Shown here one piece after another: positions 57,885-64,000 of a stretch of DNA of 64,000 nucleotides; within the stretch, counting starts at the first letter, position 1; every line of letters starts with the position of its first letter. Source of the DNA: Roseinatronobacter domitianus (GTDB lineage Bacteria; Pseudomonadota; Alphaproteobacteria; Rhodobacterales; Rhodobacteraceae); the NCBI RefSeq assembly GCF_023336755.1, contig NZ_JALZWP010000007.1:124001-188000 (forward strand), written 5' to 3'. A model generated the notes under the pieces. The model was not told the DNA's origin, did not search any database, and saw nothing but the letters and a program-made list of their open reading frames with translations. A program made the position numbers and the translations under genes.

Positions 57885-58657
57885 CTCTCGATCCGGGCCA
57901 ACGCCTGCGCTTCCTGCGGGCGCAGATCGCTGCGATTTATCTGGGCCGTATGGATTGAAAACACCACGGTGCGGCTGACTGGCAAACGCAGCAGACATTG
58001 CCGTTCCGAGCGGATGAAATCCCCACCATCGCGCTTGTCCTTTGGGGCGAATTCGGGCCTTGGCTGATACAGCGCGGGGTTCGTGTAGCGCAACAGGTTG
58101 GCACGCCAAAGCGGCTGCTCTGGGCGGATGGCATCGAACATGCGTTGCACCCGCGCGCCCATCTGGGTGTCATAGCTGGCCACCGGCATATGGATGCGCA
58201 GCAAGGGTTTGCCCAGTTTCTCCGACAAGGTCCAGCTAGACGGAAAGCACAGCACCGCGCCGGTCAATATGTGTTCGACTGCCCCTTCTGGCTTTTGCAA
58301 GATGCAGAAATCCTCTTGCAACAAAAGGCCGAGTGTTCGCAGCGGCTGATCGCGGTCCAACGCGACAGCACGGCCATCGGGACAGGTGGCGTGGCCCTGT
58401 GTCATGGTAAAGCCAAGCGCAGGCAGATCGTGCAACACCGCGTCCAGCAATTCGGCAGCGGCCGCTTGGGCCTGTGGCAGGCAGGCCAGCACATCGGCGG
58501 GGCGCTCTGTCAGCAGCCGCGCGCGCTCTGCCATTTGCGCCGCGTAGCTGTCTGAAATCAGCAGCCAGTCGGCGCGCGCCAGCGGCATCACACCGGGCAG
58601 GCGGCGGCGGGTGAAGTCCACCCATGGGGCAAAGGGCAGGCGGGCATTCAGGATCAT
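57881..58657 (-). CDS. DUF3445 / heme-dependent oxidative N-demethylase-like protein
   Basis: A 258-residue cytosolic protein. The family pattern is clear: [20 protein letters not shown] at the N-terminus, [30 protein letters not shown] in the middle and [11 protein letters not shown] followed by [19 protein letters not shown]. Characterised members use haem and a PAS-like fold to demethylate small amines. Which amine is used here is unknown. It converges with the small lipoprotein gene. Confidence 0.82.
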   Translation of the reverse strand: MILNARLPFAPWVDFTRRRLPGVMPLARADWLLISDSYAAQMAERARLLTERPADVLACLPQAQAAAAELLDAVLHDLPALGFTMTQGHATCPDGRAVALDRDQPLRTLGLLLQEDFCILQKPEGAVEHILTGAVLCFPSSWTLSEKLGKPLLRIHMPVASYDTQMGARVQRMFDAIRPEQPLWRANLLRYTNPALYQPRPEFAPKDKRDGGDFIRSERQCLLRLPVSRTVVFSIHTAQINRSDLRPQEAQALARIES

Positions 58658-58738
58658 GCCATCTCGCTACCGCGCCGCGCGCGACAGTGCCACAGCATTT
58701 TCTTGCGCGGGCGCGGTTTTCGCGGCAGCATGGCCGCT

Positions 58739-59869
58739 ATGGATGCACCCGATTACACACTTGGCATTGAAGAAGAATACCTTCTGGTCAATGCTGAAAC
58801 CTGCGCGCTTGTCGATGTGCCGGACGCGCTGATGCACGATTGCAGCCGTGCGCTGGGGGACCAGGTCTCGCCCGAATTTCTGGCGTGCCAGATCGAAGTG
58901 GGCACCGGCGTTTGCGCCAATATCGCCGAAGCACGCGCGGATCTTGGCCATTTGCGCCGCACGATTGCGGCCTGTGCGGCGGAGTATGGCATGGCCCCGC
59001 TGGCGGTGTCGTGCCACCCGTTTGCCGATTGGCAATCGCGCAAACACACCGAAAAGCCTCGCTATAACGACCTTGCGCGCGATCTGGGCGGGGTGGTGCG
59101 GCGCATGCTGATCTGCGGCACACATGTGCATGTCGGCCTGCCCGATGATGACCTGCGCATGGATATCATGCGCCAGTTCAGCTATTTCTTGCCGCATCTG
59201 CTGGCGCTTTCGACCTCCTCGCCCTTTTGGGGCGGTCAGGATACGGGGCTGAACAGTTACCGGCTGTCGGTGTTCGACAACCTGCCGCGCACGGGCCTGC
59301 CGCCGGAATTCACCGCCTATGCCGAATATCGCCGCTCGGTCGATATGCTGATCGATGCCGGTCTGATCGAAGATAGCTCGAAAATCTGGTGGGATATTCG
59401 GCCTTCGGCGCGATTTCCCACAATCGAATCGCGGATTTGCGACGTCATGCCGATTATGGAGCATACGCTGACGATTGCCGCGATGGTGCAGTCCATTACC
59501 CGGATGCTTGTGGAGCTGCGCCGCCGTAACCAGCGTTGGCGGATTTATGACCGCTTCCTGATTGCCGAGAATCGCTGGCGCGCGCAACGCTATGGCCCGC
59601 GCGAAGGTTTGCTGGATATCGGGCGCGGGGCGCTGGTTCCGATGGGCGAACTGGTGGCAGAACTGATCGAACTGCTGGATGCCGACGCTATGGCGCTGGG
59701 CTGCCTGAACGAATTGCGCGGGGCGCAGGATATCGTGGCGCAGGGCACTAGTTCCGAACGCCAACGCGCGGTTTATGCGCGTGCCGTAGAGGATGGCGCA
59801 GACGCGTCAGAGGCTTTGCGCGCCGTGGTGCATGCGCTTATGTCGGAATTTACCCAAGGACTTGATTAA
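58739..59869 (+). CDS. carboxylate-amine ligase, YbdK/GCS2-type
   Basis: A 376-residue protein of the glutamate-cysteine ligase 2 family. The N-terminus [13 protein letters not shown] holds the metal-binding glutamates; [12 protein letters not shown] near 140 and [15 protein letters not shown] near 230 are further family motifs. These enzymes join a carboxylate and an amine with ATP; E. coli YbdK has weak gamma-glutamylcysteine activity. ATG 58739 is preferred, though 58730 is possible. It is convergent with the laccase-domain gene. Confidence 0.88.
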   Translation: MDAPDYTLGIEEEYLLVNAETCALVDVPDALMHDCSRALGDQVSPEFLACQIEVGTGVCANIAEARADLGHLRRTIAACAAEYGMAPLAVSCHPFADWQSRKHTEKPRYNDLARDLGGVVRRMLICGTHVHVGLPDDDLRMDIMRQFSYFLPHLLALSTSSPFWGGQDTGLNSYRLSVFDNLPRTGLPPEFTAYAEYRRSVDMLIDAGLIEDSSKIWWDIRPSARFPTIESRICDVMPIMEHTLTIAAMVQSITRMLVELRRRNQRWRIYDRFLIAENRWRAQRYGPREGLLDIGRGALVPMGELVAELIELLDADAMALGCLNELRGAQDIVAQGTSSERQRAVYARAVEDGADASEALRAVVHALMSEFTQGLD

Positions 59870-60624
59870 AGCCGGATCACGGAGATTAACCGTCCGTAAT
59901 CCGCCTGTCCTTCGTGGCAGGACCGGCGGTAGGAATAGAACGCCGCCGGGTTGGCATAGGTGCAATGCCCGGTCCAATGCGCATCGACCCCGGCCGCGCG
60001 CAGCCGGGCCAGCCCGAAACCGGGCAAATCGAACTGGTAGTGCCCATTCTCGCCATTGGCAAAAAACCGCATATGGTCCGGGTCTTCATCCATGAAGCGT
60101 TCCAGAAATTCTTGGCCCACCTCGTAATTGCGTTGGCTGATGCAGGGGCCGATGACCGCCGTGATCCCCTCGCGCGTGGCGCCAAGGGCGATCATCGCGT
60201 CAATGGTTTCTTCCAGCACCCCATCTATCGCACCGCGCCATCCGGCATGGGCTGCACCGACCACGCCCGCCTGCGGGTCGGCGAACAGCACGGGCTGGCA
60301 ATCTGCGGTCAGGATCGCCAGCGCCAGCCCCGGCGTGGCTGTCACCACGGCATCGGCACGCGGGCGGTCTACATCGGCCAAGGGCGCGTTGATGCTGGCG
60401 ACGTCGGCGGAATGAACCTGATGCACGGTGACAAGCGCGCCGCTATCCAAGGCCATGGCGTCGGCCACGCGGGCACGGTTCATGCGCACAGAGTCGCTTT
60501 GGTCGGATGATCCGGGGCCGCAGTTCAGCCCCGCGAAAATGCCCGAAGACGCCCCGCCACGCCGGGTAAAGAACCCGTGCCGCAAGGGGGCAAGCGCATC
60601 AGAGGTGATGATTTCCAGTGTCAC
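59866..60624 (-). CDS. pgeF: multicopper laccase-domain (YfiH/PgeF) protein
   Basis: A 252-residue protein of the YfiH/LACC1 family, now known to act as purine nucleoside phosphorylase or peptidoglycan-editing factor. The start is GTG 60624 within a GTGA overlap with the methyltransferase stop. Metal-site motifs are present: [20 protein letters not shown] and [14 protein letters not shown]. In E. coli, loss of YfiH causes misincorporation of serine into the stem peptide, so it supports cell-wall fidelity. It belongs to a minus-strand operon with lgt and the MidA-like gene. Confidence 0.92.
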   Translation of the reverse strand: MTLEIITSDALAPLRHGFFTRRGGASSGIFAGLNCGPGSSDQSDSVRMNRARVADAMALDSGALVTVHQVHSADVASINAPLADVDRPRADAVVTATPGLALAILTADCQPVLFADPQAGVVGAAHAGWRGAIDGVLEETIDAMIALGATREGITAVIGPCISQRNYEVGQEFLERFMDEDPDHMRFFANGENGHYQFDLPGFGLARLRAAGVDAHWTGHCTYANPAAFYSYRRSCHEGQADYGRLISVIRL

Positions 60625-61685
60625 GTCACCTGTCCAAAACCGGGCGGTTGCAGCGCGCCTTGGGGGTATAGCCCCAGCGCCTTGAATAGCTGACCCATTT
60701 CCGCGGCCTCGGTCAAGCGCCGATATGCTGCCAGGTGGCTTTCGAGTGCCGCGCCGGTCAGGTTGCGCGCCAAAGTTTCGGCGCGTTGCGCGATCCCAAG
60801 ACGTGCCAGCAATGCGCCTTGCGGGGTCAAGGGTGTGGCGGCCAATGGCGTGGCAGCGGCGAGCGCGCGGAAATCGACATGCGCGGTCAGGTCGGCCTCG
60901 CCCGGATGGGCGAGCGGTGCGTCCTTTTGCTGGCGCCAGATGGCTTGCAACGTGTCGCCCGCGCTGCCCCAATCGCCGTAATCCACGATCAGCGCGAAAC
61001 CACCCTGCGCCGCGATCCTTGTGCTGAGCGCATCGATCACCGGCAAAGCAGGGGCGCAGGTTTCGACCATGGCGCCCTCTGGCGTTTGGTCCAGCCTGTC
61101 GTCCAGCGCGGCCAGCGGTGCGGGGGGGGACAGGCCAAAGGTCAGCGCATCCCCCTCCAATCCCACCACGCGTTCGGCCCAGCCCTTCGGGTGGCGCAGG
61201 AATTGGCGGATGGGCAGCGCGTCGAAGAATTCATTGGCCACTATGAAAAGCGGTTGATCTGCGGGCAGGGTATCGGCGCTGTCATGCCAAACTGCGCCCG
61301 GCACCCGCTGTGCCTGTGCTGCGCGCAACACGGGAGAGGCCTCTACCAGATGCACCTGCGCGCCCGCCTGAAACCCCGGCACCTTCGCGGTGGCGCGTAG
61401 AATGTCGGCCATCAATGTGCCGCGACCGGGGCCAAGCTCTGCCAGGGTAAACGGGCTTGGCGCGCCTTGGTCCATCCAGACTTGCGCGATCAGCAGCCCC
61501 AGCACTTCGCCGAACATCTGGCTGATTTCCGGGGCTGTGGTGAAATCACCTGCCTGCCCAAGCGGGTCGCGCGTTATGTAGTAGCCATGGCGCGGATGCA
61601 GCAGGCATTGCGCCATATACTCGGCCACGGTGATTGGCCCTTGTGCCGCGATCTGGCGGCGCAGGATGTCGGCAAGCGCGGTCAT
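60621..61685 (-). CDS. MidA/NDUFAF7-type SAM methyltransferase
   Basis: A 354-residue protein of the DUF185 family whose eukaryotic member methylates a complex I subunit. The start ATG 61685 overlaps the lgt stop (ATGA). Blocks: ITVAEYMAQCLLHPRHGYYI, GDFTTAPEISQMFGE, LAELGPGRGTLMADILRA (SAM site) and LFIVANEFFDALPIRQF. It is translationally coupled on both sides, so lgt, this gene and the laccase-domain gene form one unit. The bacterial substrate is not established. Confidence 0.9.
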   Translation of the reverse strand: MTALADILRRQIAAQGPITVAEYMAQCLLHPRHGYYITRDPLGQAGDFTTAPEISQMFGEVLGLLIAQVWMDQGAPSPFTLAELGPGRGTLMADILRATAKVPGFQAGAQVHLVEASPVLRAAQAQRVPGAVWHDSADTLPADQPLFIVANEFFDALPIRQFLRHPKGWAERVVGLEGDALTFGLSPPAPLAALDDRLDQTPEGAMVETCAPALPVIDALSTRIAAQGGFALIVDYGDWGSAGDTLQAIWRQQKDAPLAHPGEADLTAHVDFRALAAATPLAATPLTPQGALLARLGIAQRAETLARNLTGAALESHLAAYRRLTEAAEMGQLFKALGLYPQGALQPPGFGQVT

Positions 61686-62587
61686 GTCGGTCGCGTGGCC
61701 TGCCGCGCGCGCCATATCAGCACCAGTCCGATGACGATCATCGGCAAGGACAAGACTTGCCCCATGCTGACCCCCAATGGCCCAAGCGCCAGCACATGCC
61801 CCAGCGGGTTGTCGGGCGTGATGAACTGCGCGTCTGCCTGTCGCCAGAACTCTACCGTGAAGCGCGCCAGCCCGTAGCCTGCCACAAACGCCCCTGTCAC
61901 CAGTCCCGGTTGGCGCAACGCGCCGCGCCGCCAAACCAGAAACGCCAGCACCGCGAACAGAACTGCGCCTTCAAGCGCGGCCTCGTAAAGTTGTGTTGGG
62001 TGGCGCGCGCAAATCGCGCTTGGCCAATCCCACGGGCAATTTTGCGCGGCAGGGCCGGGGAAAATGACCCCCCAAGGGGCCAGGGTGGGCCGTCCCCAAA
62101 GCTCTGCATTGATGAAATTGGCGACCCGTCCCAGCCCGATGCCAATGGGCGCGACCAATGCCATTGCGTCGGCCAGTTGCAACGGCGGTATACCATGGCG
62201 GCGGCAATAGAGCAGCCCTGCCACGATAACCCCCGCAAAGCCCCCGTGAAAGGACATGCCGCCTTCCCAGACCCGCAGAATTTGCGACGGGTATTCAAGG
62301 TAATACCCCGCTTGATAGAACAGCACAAAGCCAAGTCGCCCGCCCAGAATGACCCCGATGATGACCCATGTCAGCAGCCCTTCGACCTTGGCCGGAGCCA
62401 TAGGCGCGGTATTTGCCGGCCATAGCGCAGGCCGCGCCATCAGCCGTTGGATAATCCACCAGCCCAGCAGGAACCCCGCGATATAGGCCAGCGCATACCA
62501 GCGCAGCGCCAAGGTGAAACCACCGATATCGATCGAGAAAATCTCGGGGCGCAGGTCAGGGAAAAGAATGGCAAGCGGCGTCAGCAT
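61682..62587 (-). CDS. lgt: prolipoprotein diacylglyceryl transferase
   Basis: First enzyme of bacterial lipoprotein maturation, in the inner membrane. It has 301 residues from ATG 62587; TTG 62605 would add six. About seven helices. Signature blocks: GGRLGFVLFYQAGYYL, the invariant GGMSFHGGFAG, RVANFINAELWGRP and RHPTQLYEA. It is divergent from the ubiK-like gene. Confidence 0.96.
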   Translation of the reverse strand: MLTPLAILFPDLRPEIFSIDIGGFTLALRWYALAYIAGFLLGWWIIQRLMARPALWPANTAPMAPAKVEGLLTWVIIGVILGGRLGFVLFYQAGYYLEYPSQILRVWEGGMSFHGGFAGVIVAGLLYCRRHGIPPLQLADAMALVAPIGIGLGRVANFINAELWGRPTLAPWGVIFPGPAAQNCPWDWPSAICARHPTQLYEAALEGAVLFAVLAFLVWRRGALRQPGLVTGAFVAGYGLARFTVEFWRQADAQFITPDNPLGHVLALGPLGVSMGQVLSLPMIVIGLVLIWRARQATRPT

Positions 62588-62705
62588 ATGGTCCAATCCG
62601 GGCAAGGGTTGCGACTGTCTGGCGCGGCGCGCAAGGGGAAGTCAACCTTGCGTTTCGGTTGGACAGGTCACATATCAGGCAAAAGCGTTTGTAAAGGACA
62701 TCGCC

Positions 62706-62951
62706 ATGCAAAGCCGCAACAAGATTTTAGACGACATGTCGCAACTGATGACCAATGCCATGGGCGTGGCTCAGGGCGCGCGCACCGAAGCGGAAACCGC
62801 GATGAAGAGCCTGCTTGACCGCTGGCTGGCCGACCGCGATTTCGTCACCCGCGAGGAATTCGACGCCGTGCGCGCCATGGCGCAAAAGGCCCGCGAAGAA
62901 AACGCGGCGCTTCTGGCCCGGATAGAGGCGCTGGAAGCTGCGAAAAAATAG
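62706..62951 (+). CDS. UbiK/BMFP-type accessory factor
   Basis: 81 residues, with an N-terminal region MTNAMGVAQGARTEAETAM and a C-terminal coiled coil (REEFDAVRAMAQKAREENAALLARIEALE). This is the BMFP/YqiC architecture; E. coli UbiK helps ubiquinone synthesis in aerobic conditions. The earlier in-frame start at 62514 is antisense to lgt and lacks coding character. It is followed by a hairpin shared with the convergent DUF4139 gene. Confidence 0.88.
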   Translation: MQSRNKILDDMSQLMTNAMGVAQGARTEAETAMKSLLDRWLADRDFVTREEFDAVRAMAQKAREENAALLARIEALEAAKK

Positions 62952-62969
62952 CTCGCACGGATATCTGCG

Positions 62970-63000
62970 CCGCGCCCTGACGCGACATGACAGGGCGCGG
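62970..63000. terminator. probable bidirectional terminator hairpin
   Basis: CCGCGCCCTG at 62970-62979 pairs perfectly with 62991-63000. It sits between convergent genes. No clear T run is seen on either side, so termination is likely but not certain. Confidence 0.5.
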
Positions 63001-63013
63001 TCAAAGCCGCTCG

Positions 63014-64000
63014 TTACTGACCCAGCACGGCGCTGAGTTGTTTGGATGTGCTGGCCAGTCCGCGCTCCAGCTCTGCACGTTGTGCGCGCAGAGCGGCAAT
63101 TTCAGTATCAATCGCGTCAACACGTTCGCGGCGTTCGGCATTCGCGTCGCTGTCATCGCCCAATTGGGCGATCAGCCGCGCCAGACGGTCTTGATCGGCG
63201 ATCAGTTGCGCTTCCATAGCCTGTGTGCGGGCGATCTGGTCTTCCAAGTCGGCCTGTTCGTTGCGCAGGGCGCGCAGTTGCTTGAACACTGCGATTGTGT
63301 CTGGCGACGGCATCCGCCCTTCCCAATATACCAGATCATCGAGTGACAGTTCCAGCAGCGCCAAACGGGTGCTGGTTGTCCTGCTTTCGACCACAGCGAA
63401 TGCCGTGATGTCGCCACTCGGCGCGTCCACGTTAAAGCGCGTGGCGTCCAGTTCCTGTGTGCCGCCCGTGGTTTGCATGTCCCAACCTGCGCGGCGCGGA
63501 TGCAGCAAGGTCAATGTGCGCGGGCCACTTTCCGCCCCCTCTATCCGGTAGGTGGTGGTCAATTCCACGCGTTCGCGGGCCACAAGGACGCCATCCGTCA
63601 CTGTGGCTTCGGTGATGCGGGTGCGCTCGTTCCTGTCCTCACGGATTGTCACGGCGCTGTCTTCGGCAAATTCTACCAAGGCGCTGTCGCCGGGGGCCAG
63701 TTCGGGCATAAGCGCATCGCCGGCATGGCCGCGTGCGGCATCATAAACGGTCACGACTCCGGCGGGCAGGCGCAGGGGCAGGGGGTTTTCGACCTCCAGC
63801 GCCATCATCGGATGGGTGGCATAACTGCCGCCACGATACAGGGTAAGACGCGCCGTCGTGGCCTGTTCTTGCAAGAAGGGCAGACTGAGCATCTGGCCGC
63901 TGGCCAATGTCACTGGCTCGGACAGGGTGTAGGCAGAAAAGCTGGCGCCTTCGGTCATTGTAACTGGCGCGGCCTCTACCATCGGGGCATCGGCGAAACT
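63014..64000 (-). CDS. DUF4139 domain protein, N-terminus beyond window edge
   Basis: The frame is open to the right edge, so the true start lies outside. The visible 328 residues form the DUF4139 C-terminal region: LPFLQEQATTARLTLYRGGSY-like strands, RERVELTTTYRIEGAESGPR and a C-terminal coiled coil (about the last 70 residues, EQADLEDQIARTQAMEAQL). Full-length members are exported and often have an N-terminal DUF4140 part. The function is unknown. Confidence 0.8.
   Translation of the reverse strand, partial: SFADAPMVEAAPVTMTEGASFSAYTLSEPVTLASGQMLSLPFLQEQATTARLTLYRGGSYATHPMMALEVENPLPLRLPAGVVTVYDAARGHAGDALMPELAPGDSALVEFAEDSAVTIREDRNERTRITEATVTDGVLVARERVELTTTYRIEGAESGPRTLTLLHPRRAGWDMQTTGGTQELDATRFNVDAPSGDITAFAVVESRTTSTRLALLELSLDDLVYWEGRMPSPDTIAVFKQLRALRNEQADLEDQIARTQAMEAQLIADQDRLARLIAQLGDDSDANAERRERVDAIDTEIAALRAQRAELERGLASTSKQLSAVLGQ

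Overview
The window looks like a chromosomal segment of a flagellated member of the Rhodobacteraceae (Alphaproteobacteria). The evidence is the high-GC codon usage, a DUF1127 gene followed by anti-Shine-Dalgarno 'cuckoo' hairpins, an mraZ leader resembling the Rhodobacter sRNA UpsM, the dnaG-rpoD pair, an aa3-type ctaD, meso-DAP-type MurE and many small Rhodobacterales-style gene pairs. It is almost entirely vertical-looking core genome. The exceptions are two low-GC islets (about 12,980-13,180 and 25,080-25,900) and a decaying duplicated gene at 52.7-53.3 kb.

Layout. 1-2.9 kb: partial alpha/beta hydrolase, glyA, and divergent nadK. 2.9-10.9 kb: flagellar block with two divergent arms. The minus arm is fliL, a coiled-coil membrane protein, motE, motA and a large exported protein. 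The plus arm is fliF, a fliH-like gene, fliN and fliP. 10.9-11.4 kb: DUF1127 gene with six CCTCCTCCC hairpins on the minus strand, grouped as three pairs. 11.75-12.8 kb: mrp (apbC) with a strong terminator. 13.2-22.8 kb: division and cell-wall cluster, comprising an UpsM-like leader, mraZ, rsmH, ftsL, ftsI, murE, murF, mraY and murD; it then breaks off into rarD. 23.7-25.1 kb: gamma-glutamylcyclotransferase-like and amidoligase-like pair. 25.3-30 kb: two unrecognised genes, rpoD and dnaG. 30-38.5 kb: msrB, terB, SDR, L,D-transpeptidase, nrdR, ribD, tadA, a ceramidase-like membrane protein, gatC, gatA, a lipoprotein and an AmpD-type amidase. 38.5-46 kb: DUF2244 and ctaD with an FNR-type box upstream, an Flp-like anchored protein, lipB, a LytTR regulator, a small membrane protein, a peptidoglycan-binding protein and tRNA-Leu(GAG). 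46.1-52.4 kb: a complete polyamine-type ABC transporter (ATPase, binding protein, two permeases) and glutamate dehydrogenase. 52.7-57.5 kb: tad-type pseudopilin block (a tadG pseudogene, tadG with a vWA domain, tadE, and a tadE-like protein with a large C-terminal adhesin-like region). 57.6-64 kb: small lipoprotein, DUF3445, YbdK-type ligase, laccase-domain protein, MidA-type methyltransferase, lgt, UbiK-like protein and a DUF4139 protein cut by the window edge.

How the genes work together. The flagellar block supplies the MS ring, C-ring component, export-gate component and stator parts. The mraZ-murD run supplies septal peptidoglycan synthesis from UDP-MurNAc-tripeptide formation to lipid I. 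The pot-type operon ends in a clear terminator beside tRNA-Leu. The tad block encodes single-span surface proteins; with the Flp-like protein at 41 kb, at least two pilin-like N-termini here appear to carry beta-rich C-terminal domains.

The most interesting items are the three-pair cuckoo RNA array, the UpsM-like leader with a C-rich hairpin loop, two intergenic repeats whose central stems differ in sequence but keep their pairing, the pseudopilin-anchored beta domains, and the two orphan genes immediately behind rpoD. All calls are from reading the sequence and family knowledge; no database search was run.
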